64,000 bases of DNA, from NCBI RefSeq assembly GCF_030272615.1, contig NC_081405.1, positions 161,576,194 to 161,640,193 on the forward strand, written 5' to 3'. Origin of the DNA: Cryptomeria japonica. Its lineage: Eukaryota; Streptophyta; Pinopsida; Cupressales; Cupressaceae. The first letter of the stretch is position 1, and the number at the start of each line of letters is the position of its first letter. Below are positions 34,601 to 46,207 of this stretch, one piece after another. The notes beneath the pieces were generated by a model. That model ran no database searches. It was not told the origin of the DNA and saw only the letters and a list, made by a program, of their open reading frames with translations. Made by a program: the position numbers and the translations under genes.

Positions 34601-35338
34601 GAGGGGCTAACCCAAGATCACAGAATTGAGTAAGCCTATCTTTGAGCTCTCAGTTTTATTTTCTGGCTCTCTGGTCTTTTAGTGGAAAGCCTAATTTCTT
34701 CTTAAAATCATCTCTTAGAGCCCCTCAAGATTTTATTTCTATTAGTATCCATATGTATATATGGATATGCATATATATAGACATACATGTATACAATTAA
34801 TTATATATATATATATAGATATATATATGTATGGATGTATATGTATTAACATTCATATAGATATAGTGTATACTAATAGGAATAAGAGATTATGGTGCTT
34901 CAAGAGTTAGCTTTATCTACATTATTATTCTATAAACTCCAGAGTGGATGAATTAGATAATGCTGGAGTTGTTGGGTAGTTCATTAGTTAAGAGGGGCTA
35001 ACCCGGGTTCAATGAATTCAGTAACCCTGTCTCTGAGCTCTCAGTTTTTATTTTTTGGCTCTCTAGTCTTTGAAGAGGAAAGGTTAATTTCATTCATCTT
35101 CTAAAGATCATCTCTAAGAGCCTTATAAGATTTTATTTCTATTAGTATGCATATGTATATATGGATATGCATATATATATATAGACATGCATGTATACAA
35201 TTAATTATATATATATGTATATATATATATATGCACGGATGTATATGTATTAATATTCATATAGATATAGTGTATACTAATAGGAATAAGAGATTATGGT
35301 GCTTTAAGAGTTAGTTTTATCTGCATTATTATTCTATT
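34543..35338. repeat. Tandem duplication of the LINE 3' end (~390-400 bp unit)
   Basis: Unit 1 (34543-34934) starts AAACTCCATAGCAGATGAAT in the last codons of the LINE. Unit 2 (about 34935-35338) starts AAACTCCAGAGTGGATGAAT. Both carry AGAGGGGCTAACCC, GAGCTCTCAGTTTT, a TA-rich stretch with ATGTATATATGGATATGC, and end CATTATTATTCTAT. Unit 2 has drifted, so the duplication is old. Confidence 0.85.
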
Positions 35339-35343
35339 TTTAG

Positions 35344-36447
35344 CAACGATATAGATCATATTTACCTATGGATTTTAGCCATTTTTTAGAGGCAGCCGAT
35401 TCCTTTTTTGGGATTTCTCTTGTCAACAACTCCCCTCGATTAGTACCATCTGGATGTAATTCTTATGATGTTGATGTGACCCCCTTTCTGCATTTTGCAA
35501 GCAATTGCTTAATAGTTCGTTCATGTAAAGGCGGCACTATTAATTACCGTGATCGTGGAGATTTCTTTCATCATATCTTGACCCTCCGATCTCTGTCATC
35601 CATCAATAGCTATCGTTACTCTATGGTAAGATGAGATGTATTTATCGATACATTTAACTCTAGCTCTATTTAAGTTTGTTTTGCCTGGGCTTTGGCTTAT
35701 AAGTTTTTTCAAATATCTCTGATGGATATGCCGCTAAGACTAATAGGGCTCAAGTGGCAAATGGGTTTCATGGGAGAAGTTAAGGAGGAGAGATTGAAAG
35801 GCATCCTGGTCCATCCGAACCCTCTGGTCATTGGGGTGGTTTTGAAAACCCTTGGAAAGGATTATATTATGAATGAAGACCGCACTAGAGCCAATTCAGA
35901 CATTGCCACAATGTTCTTGGTAGCGGCTATGCATTTTGAGAATGATAGGAATGTGGTTATGAAACTCTGTAAAAAGGTCTTCAAGAAGGAACTGCTTGGT
36001 GAATTGGAGAGGGTGGTGGTCAATATCAACGAAGTGCTCACTGCTCTGAAGCCTCATGACTATGATATTCTCGTCAGGATGAATAATCCGATGCCAAGAT
36101 ACCCGATTTTGTCAATAGAGGACCCAATAGCTTATGAAGCCTACAACCCCATCCGACGGAGGAATCTCTTCTTCCTTATGTGGCTACTGCAGGCTAAGAA
36201 GCCGATATGCAACAGATGGTTTTCTAACAATCTAGAAGCTGAGAATATCGACGTGGTTCAGGACAATGTGACAATTCCTCCTTCCCTTGCTTTCCCCCTA
36301 CCAATTTACCATCCAGCTCTGGAGAAAAGGCCCCAAAGTTGCAGGCCGGGAGAGGTCGAGCTGGTTATAGGGGCTCGTCTTTGTGTCAAGCCCTCTGCCT
36401 CCTTTACTTTATTAAGTGCTTATAGTTTTCTTTTTGTCCTAGACTAG
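35344..36447 (+). pseudogene. Unrecognised ORF of ~367 codons with two stops
   Basis: A single frame opens just after a TAG at 35341 and runs to a TAG ending at 36447, with a TGA at 35632-35634 and a TAA at 35671-35673. The first ATG is at 35368 (MDFSHFLEAADSFFGISL). Later parts read GFMGEVKEERLKGILVHPNP, IATMFLVAAMHFENDRNVV and RRNLFFLMWLLQAKKP. No zinc knuckle, RT or other known domain is visible. It begins at the edge of the LINE tail duplication and is followed by a 3' region ending in poly(A) at 37632-37645. It could be part of ORF1 of a LINE or a retrocopied gene. I do not recognise it. Confidence 0.45.
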
Positions 36448-37631
36448 TTAATACTTTTTTCAAAACATATGACTGTTAAGGAAGTTATTGCGCTCTAAAC
36501 CATAGTTCTACTTCTTTTCCTTTAGTTGGGCCGTTCCTTCAAAAGTCGGAATTAGTTTTTTAAACATAGTTGGGATTAAGTATATCATTTTTTCTCGCAA
36601 TAATTTTCTTATCCTAGATAAATTGATGGCCTTGATGTCTGATAACTTGTTCCTGCTCGTTCCAAGCTTGTAACAAGTTGATAAATTTAAATTTAAATTG
36701 ATTTTGTATATATATATATATATAGATAAACATATATATATAAATATAAATATAAATATAAATATAAATCAATATTTCTGGAGATGGGGTTGTATTAGTA
36801 AATTTTTTATATATAATTGTATTGTGGTTTCTGTCTAGTTCTGTCCAAGAAGAGCTTGGCCTTGCTTTCTTTGAAAAAGTTATCGATTGATTCAGTAAGG
36901 TGATTGTCCTTATGTGCTATTGCAAGCTTCTATAGTGATTAAGTAAGCTTCTTCCTATATATCAGCACTGGGTCTTTAGCTTTGTATGACATGAGCTTTT
37001 ATTCTTAACATCTCCTATAGTCTTTGCGAATGTTGCAGATTTATTGTGAAGGTTTAGCACTACTTGTTGTGAGGTCTTTTTTTGGGCTAACTTCTTGTTA
37101 AGTGCTTGCTGTAGGATTAGCCTGGTGGTTTTTATGCATGTTTGGTCACGATTAGCCTTGCAGAGCCCTCCCCTTGAGGCTTTAGGTTTCTGGTGCTTCA
37201 TTTCTCATTTAGGGAGTTTCCTATCATAGTTCTCTTATTTAAGCTCTAAAGTGTTTTCTCTGACACTAATCTTGGTCGAAAGATCTTTTGCAGATCATTT
37301 ATAACCTGCTTCTAAGGATTTGAATCTAGCTATCATAGGCGAAGCAGTTATCATTTTTCGGCTGAAGCAGCTCTTCCAGAACATCTAGATTTCTAGAATG
37401 ACATCTCTCAGTTATATAGCCCTGACTGGACGGGATGTCCCAAGGGCCATTGTATCTAGTTCTTTTTCTTGTTTTTTTTGTGGGTATCATTAGATTCTGA
37501 TCCTAAGGGATCAGGGTGAGACCAGAGGTTTTCTTCCTCCATTCTTTCCTACCGGTGCCCACACTGAATAGAGCTTGTAATCATTTTCTTTAATTAATTA
37601 AATTTTTTCAGGCTTCGGCCTTTTACTAATC
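36448..37631 (+). other. 3' untranslated region ending GCTTCGGCCTTTTACTAATC
   Basis: There is no ORF. It contains a TA-rich microsatellite at about 36707-36770 (TA and AAATAT units). Its end, TTCAGGCTTCGGCC followed by a short T-rich stretch and A14, resembles the 3' end of plant LINEs. Confidence 0.5.
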
Positions 37632-37645
37632 AAAAAAAAAAAAAA
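37632..37645 (+). other. Poly(A) tract of a retroposed unit
   Basis: Fourteen consecutive A after ACTAATC, at the end of the GGCCTTTTACTAATC-type tail. This marks the 3' end of a non-LTR retroposition event on the plus strand. The target duplication was not resolved. Confidence 0.6.
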
Positions 37646-38074
37646 ATCTAATAATACCAAGCCTAAATGTTAAACATAAATTATCTTTTTAAATATATGC
37701 TTTATAAAGGCGATAAAAACCTTCTTAGAATAAATAATATGTCAAGCAACTGTTTTAAGCCCACTTGAAAACCTGCCTTCAAAAATAAATCAATTCGCTT
37801 GCACATTTAAAACTAAATTATGTTTGTAACGTTTCATTTAATGAAAAAAGAAAGGTAATTGAGAGCAACTACTTGTGGCAATCAAGCACGACTTAACAAT
37901 ATGAATATATATTTTATTCTTAAAGTTGCTATATAGTACATTTTAAGCATAAGTCAACAATAAGGTTCACAGATTTTATCGATTATTACATTGTCACTAA
38001 ATATAGTGACTAACCAAATGCTAGATTATTGAAATATATCTATGATCTATGCAGATATATCTGTTAACGCTATT

Positions 38075-40405
38075 TTATGCTATAATATCATTCCTGGCTT
38101 GCAAGGTGACTTTGAGGCCATGCTTCATGGGTAGAGTTAGCCCAAGCTTAGGCTTCACTTGATGACCAGCTTCAACTTTTACTCGATAGCGTACAAGGAT
38201 ATTGTCAACTATGTATTTCATACTCACATAGGCAACATCTTTCCCAATACATATCCTTGGACCTGCACTAAACACAGGATATTTGTAATCGTTCTCATTC
38301 ATACAGATCCCCTTTTCTGTAATCCATCTCTCAGGCTTGAACTCAAGGGCATCTTTTCCCCATAGACTTTCCATTCTATTAGTGCCATAAATAAATAACA
38401 GAAGCTTTGAGCCTTTCATAACATGAGTTCCATCTGGTAGAACATTGTCAATTGCTGCTTCTTTGTAAATCAAAGGAGGTGGAGGGTAAAGCGTCATATA
38501 TTCAGACAAAGCAGCCTGCAAATAGTTCATGCCTCTCAATGCTTCCCAGCCAAAAGCACCCACAATATCATATCCATTGCTCAAATGCTCAAAATTCCAA
38601 ATATGAGAGAGTTCAGAGACCATTTTTTCCTCCACATATGGATGCATGCTTATAAGCCAAAAGAACCATGACATAGCCAAGGCAGTAGTATCTTTACCCG
38701 GAAGGAATATGCTTGTGGTTAATCCCTACGATTTAGAAATCGTTATCAACTTATGTATACAAGTTAAAAAAATACTTGACATGAATACATAAACAAAATC
38801 TGCATTAAGAAGCTGAGAAATACTCAGAGATTAAATGTTATGGACTTTTGCATGGCAAAAAAGTGTCTCGACTGCATAACAGTTTAAGAGCTAACAATAT
38901 ACTTGGTTATATTATATAATATTAATCAATTTAATACTTTAAAGTTTGATCTATCATAAAATATAATCTGAAATATTGATGCAAAAAATCCAACACAATT
39001 GAATCTAAAAAAAGCTAAAAATACCCATTTAGCACTAGTGATTTTTATAGTGGCTAATATTTGCCAATTGACTATTTTTTAAAATTTGGAAATCAAAATT
39101 TGACTAATATTACAAATTTTAAGTACATTTTATCTGACAAAATACAAAGAGGGCTATTAGATTAATATAAATTGATGGCAGTAACTAAATAAAGTACGGT
39201 CTACCCTTTAAACTCATTAATGATTTCCACTTAGCCCTCTACTTTTCTTTAAGTTTTTTTTAAATGAAATTATTTGCAATAGTAATTAATGCATACTCAT
39301 GTTATTTTCTAAGATTCGCAAATGAAAGATTCACCAATAAAAATTATTATTTTTATCCAAAATAAATAAATATTTGCTAATATTTATTATATTTTGGATA
39401 AAAATAATAAACTCTCTATTATAAGCCATTGAATTAGATGTATATTGAATATTAGAAAAATTTAGTCCAAAAGATCATTAAATTAGATATATTCTATCTC
39501 AATACCTACCTGCAACAATTCATAAATTATGTTCACTAACTGTACATACCTGCAACAGATGTTGAGAAGGAGGGCATCTTTGTTCTCTTTCCAATCTCAT
39601 GAAGGTCGATAATATGTCACCCTGCAATTCATTCTCTTCCTCCACCTCCTTCACTTTAACCTTCACCATCTCTGCTACACAGTCTTCTACTATTGCTCTA
39701 GCTGCTCTCAACTTCTTCTCAAAGCCCACGTTGAGAAATCTCATAACCTTCCATATAAATGAAGGGCAGAGCAAACGATAAATGCAGCATTCAGTTGCTT
39801 CATCAAACGGCGCCGAAGCAAAAGTTTCACTTCCTGCCTCCCTCCCAAAGATAACCATCAAGATAATATCCATAGTCAACTGAAGGAGTACATGTTGCAG
39901 ATCAACCGAGGCATTTTCCTCTTTTACTTCTTCAAGAAGTGGCAAAAGTTTCTGCAGCAGAGATTTCTGCACGAGGCTTAAATACCTGTCTCTGAATTTT
40001 CTGCTGCTTACTGCCATTACCGTGGGCTTTTGCTGACGCTTCCACAGTTCATCATCTGAGTTAATTAAACCATAGCCAAATATGTCAGAAAAATACTTCT
40101 TTGAAGGGCCTTTAGGGAAGTTGCTTAAATCAAACTTGAGAATGTACTCTAAATTAGCGGGACTAGATGCGACTACTTCGAACAGATTGCTTCCACAAAA
40201 CCAGGAGCCTCTAACTAGGAAAGTCCCATTATTCTCAAGTGCCACTTTCACTCCCTGCTCATAAATATTAGATAAATGCCACACTACCCAAGGTATCATA
40301 CCAAGTAGTGGCCAATTTAACGGCCCTTTGCTGAAATATAATTCCCATGAGAATCAGGAAAATCGCTACTATGGCGGCCAACGTACCCATGCAAACTTTC
40401 TCCAT
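38075..40405 (-). pseudogene. CYP86-clan cytochrome P450 pseudogene, two exons
   Basis: Exon 1 runs 40405-39550 and exon 2 runs 38725-38075, with an 824-bp GT-AG intron (donor GTATGT, acceptor TAG). The N-terminus MEKVCMGTLAAIVAIFLILM is a membrane anchor, but a frameshift near 40330-40350 separates it from GPLNWPLLGMIPW. The downstream frame reads W-K-R-Q-Q at helix C, PGKDTTALAMSWFFWL (helix I), ALSEYMTLYPP (helix K), FKPERW, and the haem loop FSAGPRICIG with its cysteine. CYP86-clan enzymes hydroxylate fatty acids in the ER for cutin, suberin or wax. Three conserved elements are altered: helix-C WxxxR has Gln, A/G-G-x-D-T has Pro, and ExxR has Thr (ACG, one base from AGG). With the frameshift this is almost surely non-functional. 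Confidence 0.85.
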
Positions 40406-40599
40406 AGCTTGATTATCTTTATACAAATCTAATGTAGAATAAAGAAGAGATGTGCAGCAGGATCACACTACACAGACCATATTTGTAAGACAAGATTCTT
40501 AAATGAAGCCATCTAAACACCTTTTGGCTATTTATTGGGAAAAATCCTTTTCACCAAACCCATATTGGGCGGTCAAAGAATTTATTTTAGTGTGTGAGA

Positions 40600-40780
40600 A
40601 TATTGCTTAAATGCCACACTACCTATTAAAACTCTCTCAATAGCCTGATTATCTTTATACAAACCTAGCAGGATGACACTAAACAGATCATATTTTAAGA
40701 CGAGACTCTTTAATGGAGCCAACTATACCTTTTTGGCAATTTATTGGGACCTCATAATTAGCAATTCTGTGAAAAATACA
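40600..40780 (-). pseudogene. Duplicated, deleted copy of the P450 5' end
   Basis: TTAAATGCCACACTACC, followed by CTCTCAATAGCCTGATTATC and CTTTATACAAACCTAGC, repeats the P450 exon 1 region and upstream flank (40274-40545). About 100 bp between the two GGGTA words of exon 1 is missing. The start codon is also lost (ATTGAG in place of ATGGAG). It is a promoter-plus-5'-end duplication of the neighbouring P450. Confidence 0.7.
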
Positions 40781-41359
40781 AGTCGCTGAAAGAACTGATT
40801 TTTATCAATTTATGTGTTTCTTGCGTGAATACTGGGTTACCTTCTTCAAATGGTTGTCTGTTTGCTTTCCAAAGAATTCTTATAAGGAAGTCATACGTTG
40901 GCGATTCATTACAAAAAAAATCAGTCTCACCAAAGTCATCAATTTTTCCTTACAAGTTGGCCATTTGGTGAAAAAATCCCTCTTACAAAACCCATCAAAA
41001 CATACGCTCATTTAAAGAAAGTAATTTTTTGAGGTGGAAATTAATAATTGAATTTGTTTCTTGAAATATCTGGTCATTTAGTTAATTGAACATATTATTT
41101 GAAATATATGATCATTTCATGTTAATAATTGAATAGACAATATATTGAATATCGAGTCACCAAGGGAAACTACTATTGGCCCTCTTCAATCCCACTTTAA
41201 TTCATATACATACAAAAATGAATATTAATCATTTTAAAAAAGAAAAACTTAAAAATTATATGTCAAATTTATTATATTTAATTAAAACTATTTCTGTAAA
41301 TAGATGTTATCTATATATATGTTATATAACCATTAAATACATTAAAAGTTGAAAAAAAA
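40781..41359. other. AT-rich spacer, no gene, first units of a ~67-bp repeat
   Basis: From about 40985 degenerate copies of a repeat appear (TCATTTAAAGAAAGTAATTT, then GGTCATTTAGTTAATTG). They continue into the tandem duplication at 41360. Confidence 0.45.
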
Positions 41360-44300
41360 CATTTTAACATGTGTTTTCAAATATGTGGTCATTTATGGAA
41401 AGTAAATTTTTTTGAAGTGAAAGTGAATGATTGAATAGGTTTGTCGAAATAAGTGGTCACCTAATGAAAGCAATCTTTTTAAAGTTGAATTCAACAATTA
41501 AATAGATTACTTTAATAGGTGGTGGCCTAGTGAAAGCAATGTTTTTGAAGTAGAAGTTAATAATTGAAAAAGGTTTTTTGAAATACATGGTTATCTAGTG
41601 AAAGCATTTTTTTCAAGTCAAATTTAATGATTAAATTTATTTATTACTTCCTTTCAAAAGAGAATTCATGATGTATTGTTGCAATTAATCATTTAATTGA
41701 TGCAGTGAATCAACATACATAATTAAAAATTCCAGCATCAATCACATAGTCTACAGTTATTATTTTTAGTTAATAATTAATTAAAGAATAATTTATCTAC
41801 CTTTCTATTGGTTCACATTAAGAATCATTAGTGCAAATATAAAATTATCTTTACTCTTTGAATTAAATTTCTAATGTCATTCAAATCTATACATTTAAAT
41901 ATATAATCTTAAAAAAATCTTACCTATATTAAAGAAGATACCTACCAACTTTAAATATTGTCTATGTAGCATGCTGAATGCTTTAAGTGTAATTATTGAT
42001 TAATTGATATTCATAATGAAATGATGATTTAAATCAAATTGAAGAATGTTTCACTCAATGCATCTATTAGTACCACCACTAATTATTTATTGTCTCATTC
42101 TATTAAAATGGAGATCTTTTTCAACTCTTCAATTTAGTTTCTCATGCATAAAAATTAGTAGTCCTTACCCATTGCTCATAAATTTATAAAATAAATTCAA
42201 CATACATGAAATCTAGTCTCAATGGTGGAATGATTTAGTGCATGAATAGGAGGAAAAACTAACCTCAAGCTATTATAAACTTAGTTCTTGAAAATCATCT
42301 CATGAGTCCTTATTTTTTTTGTTGCTCCTTGGTATTGGGGTTATGAAAATGAAGAAAAAATGTTGTATGTGCTTCATATTTATTTGAACAAGAATTAAGT
42401 TTAGCAATATAGAGATGATGGTATATTCTAATTTTAGTTTTAGTGTATTCACAAAGATAGACTTTATTACTTCTAACTAGATATTTGAGAGATAATAACA
42501 TCAATAGATATATATTAAAGACATTTTAAATTCGAAACATTTTTGTTGCATCTTGCTCTTGTAACAAAGGTTTCTTCTTAAATATTGACATAAGTGAATA
42601 TCCATAGGCGTATGATCTTATGGTATAATTTGAGAATTTTTCTAGATAGAATTCGATTTTGAGGATATTTTTCATCTAGTTTATTTAATTTATGAGGTAG
42701 ACCTTTTCTTTGCCACTTATAGCATATTGTACTTTAGCCTTGCTGGTTGCAAATCCCATTGGTGTAGTTTCAATATTATCTACATGCAATTTTCCTTTTT
42801 AGTAAATCTTATTTTAGATCATCCATTATTGACCTAGAATTTTTGGTGGATATATGCTTATGTATAATTGTTTTTTGTGATATAAATATATCTTTACAAA
42901 AAATTGTAGCTAAAATATTATGGTTTTAAATCCCTTCAAAATCATTTTAACATGTTTTTTCAAATATGTGGTCATTTATGGAAAGTAAATTTTTTTGAAG
43001 TGAAAGTGAAGGATTGAATAGGTTTGTTGAAATAAGTGGTCACCTAATGAAAGCAATCTTTTTAAAGTTGAATTCAACAATTAAATAGATTACTTTAATA
43101 TGTGATGGCCTAGTGAAAGCAATGTTTTTGACGTAGAAGTTAATAATTGAAAAAGGTTTTTTGTAATACATGGTTATCTAGTGAAAGTGTTTTTTTCAAG
43201 CTAAATTTCGTAATTAAATTTATTTATTAGTTCCTTTCGAAAGAGAATTCATGATGTATCTATTGTATTTAATCATTTAATTGGTGTGGTGAATCAACAT
43301 ACAAAATTAAAAATTCGAGCATCAATCAAATAGTCTACAATTATTTTTTTAGTTAATAATTAAAAAAATAAAAATTTATCTACCTTTCTATTGGTTCACA
43401 TTAGGAATCATTAGTGCAAATATAAAAATATCTTTTCTCTTTGAATGAAATTTCTAATGTCACTCAAATCTATACATTTAAATATATAATCTTAGAAAAA
43501 AATCTTACGTATACTAAAGAACATACCTACCAACTTTAAATATTGTCTATGTAGCATGCTGAATGCTTTAAGTGTAACTATTGATTAATTGGTATTCATA
43601 ATGAAATGATGATTTAAATCAAATTGAATAATGTTTCACTCAATGTATCTATTAGTACCACCACTAATTATTTATTGTCTCATTCTATTAAAATAGAGAT
43701 CTTTTTCAACTCTTCAATTTAGTTTCTAATGCATAAAAATTAGTAGTCCTTACCCATTACTCATGAATTTATAAAATAAATTCAACATAAATGAAATCTA
43801 GTCTCAATGGTGGAATGACTTTAGTGTATGAAAAGGAGGAAAAACTAACTTCAAGCTATTATAAACTTAGTTCGTGAAAATCCTCTCATGAGCCCTTATT
43901 TTTTGTTTCTTGTTGGTATTGCGGTTATGAAAATGAAGAAAAAATGTTGTATGTGTTTCATATTTATTTGAACAAGAATTAAGTTGACCAATATAGAGAT
44001 GATGCTATATTCTAATTTTATTTTTAGTGTATTCACAAAGATAGACTTTTTTACTTCTAACTAGATATTTGAGAGATAATAACATCAATAGATATATATT
44101 AAAGACATTTTAAATTTCAAACATTTTGTTGCATGTTGCTCTTATAATAAAAGCATTGACATTTTTTTCTTAAATGTTTACATAAGTGAATGGAATCCAT
44201 AGGTTTATGACCTTGTGGTAGAATTTGGGAATTTTTCTAGATACAATTCGATTTTGAGGATATTTTTCATCTAGTTTGTTTAATTTTATGAGGTAGATCT

Positions 44301-44538
44301 TGTCTTTGCCACTTATAGCATATTGTACTTTAGCCTTGCTGGTTGCAAATCCCATTGGTGTAGTTTCAATATTATCTACATGGAAGTTTTATTTTTAGTA
44401 AATCTTATTTTAGATCATCCATTATTGATCTAAAATTTTTGGTGGATATATGCTTATGTATAATTCTTTTTTGTGATATAGATATATCTTTAGAGTGAGT
44501 TGTAGCTAAAATATTATGGTTTTAAAGCCCTTCAAAAT
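41360..44538. repeat. 1.58-kb tandem segmental duplication
   Basis: Copy 1 (41360-42942) and copy 2 (42943-44538) both start CATTTTAACATG and end CCCTTCAAAAT, at an offset of 1583 bp near their starts. They share almost all of their sequence. The first ~280 bp of each copy consists of about four degenerate ~67-bp units (GTGGTCAYYTAATGAAAGCA core). The short ORFs are not genes. Copy divergence by eye is a few percent. Confidence 0.9.
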
Positions 44539-45429
44539 AGTTGGTGATACATTACATATCCTTGCATATCCATTCTCTCAATACTTGGATAATAATATGG
44601 TTAGTGTTGTTCATGGAGGTCCCTAGTAGTGGTAAATTGCTAGAGCCAAAGTGGGACAAAATATTTTTCTACTTGTAGGTAGAGTGATCTATAAATAAAA
44701 AGCATGAAGGAATTAAAATGTATACTTTGATTGATCATAACTCTCATCATCAGTTACATATATTGAACCTAATTGATGATATTCTTTTTGCAATCCTTAT
44801 TGTAGCTAATTCCTATTTCTCCAAATGTAAAATTTATCTCTTTGTATCTAGCCAGATATAGTTCTAGTTAAACCTATTTCTTTTTTATCCTTACATGTAA
44901 ATCGAACCACATCCAAATTATGTTTGTATGATTTTTTAATAAGTTTTAGCTTAAATTATACATAAATTTTATAACTAACTTTCACATGGACTTACAAAGC
45001 TAACCAAATGTGAAGCTAGATACATATAAGTGCGTTTATGCCTCATTTAGTCTGATTTGGCCCCTCATATTTAAATTGTTTTTCTTCTATAATGTAATGC
45101 CCCACTAAGGACAAGACAAGATATTAGCTAAGAAAAAACACATAACTTTAAAAAACATAAATATAGTATTATAAATTGTATCCCTTTACAATTACACACT
45201 TAGTTTGGACCCACTTTGACATTTGTGCCTAGCTTGTACCTAATTTATTCATGGTTATGCTCAATTTTGGAACCTTTTTCATTGATCAAACTGTTAGCAC
45301 TAGGGTGCCTAGTGCCCCTATACATCTAGTTTGGCCCTAAAATTTGAAAGATGAATACCACTTTTTCAAATAGTGAGAATTTGTTCTTTAATGTCAACAT
45401 TTCCTAAAAAATAAGTTGGAAAAGGTATA
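44539..45429. other. AT-rich sequence, no supported gene
   Basis: Left flank of the complete copia element. It contains no coding motif. The last five bases before the element, plus their copy after it, form the AGTTT target duplication. Confidence 0.5.
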
Positions 45430-45434
45430 AGTTT

Positions 45435-45879
45435 TGTAGGATTTTGCCAAGATCAAGGGCACAATGAAAAGCATAAAAGAGACAATAGAATGACAAGAAC
45501 AAACTGTATTCTCATCAATATGCAAAATGATCAACTGGATTAACCAATATAATGAATATAGGCCTGCATATATAGGCAAGGCCATATGGATGTATGAGCA
45601 CACAAATATGACATGTGGCTCAATGAGAAACAAGGGTAGGTAAGAAATACTAAGGGTAGGTAGGAGAAATAATATAATATTCCACAAGAGGTGGATGACC
45701 CACCGAATGTGGAGTGTAACAGCAAAATAAGACCACAAAAGGTGGAATTTCTCCTACAAGCTATATCCCTATGTGCACACTTCCCTAAGTGTCTCAAATC
45801 CAAACTACGAAGAGATGCATTATCCTAAGTTAACTTAAGTAAGTGTAATAATATCGAAAATGAATATTTATTTACACCA
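45435..45879 (-). repeat. 3' LTR of complete copia element
   Basis: 445 bp, TG...CA ends on the minus strand. The partner 51744-52188 lies at a constant offset of 6309. A TATA-like CTATATATGC lies on the minus strand at 45566-45575. Confidence 0.95.
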
Positions 45880-45892
45880 ACACCCCCCCTTA
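45880..45892 (-). other. Copia polypurine tract
   Basis: The minus strand reads AAGGGGGGGTGT immediately before the LTR start TGGTGTAAAT. Confidence 0.8.
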
Positions 45893-46207
45893 AGTGCAAC
45901 TTAGGGGAATGAAGACTCAAGTCAACAATGCAAGATGGGTCCCGGCTACTAGGCCATGATAGGTACCCATGTACAATATGCAAATGCAAGCAAAACTATG
46001 CAATGCAATCTCTCACAAACGGAGAAAGGAAGAAAACCCAGTGGGAAAAAAACTCCCCCCCAAAAGAGAGATGAATGTACAAAAAGACTCTCAAAGAAGA
46101 AGGACAAAACCTCAAAGAGGAAAAAGTCCCCCCCATAAGAGAGGAAGGAGAAGTCAGCTGACCCCCCCTAATGACACATCCCGCACCCCCAAGAGAGCTC
46201 GCAACTG

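Noticed and set aside
45394..45803. Hydrophobic minus-strand ORFs repeated at 51844-52112
   Set aside because: They lie inside the two LTRs, and their repetition reflects LTR duplication rather than paired genes.
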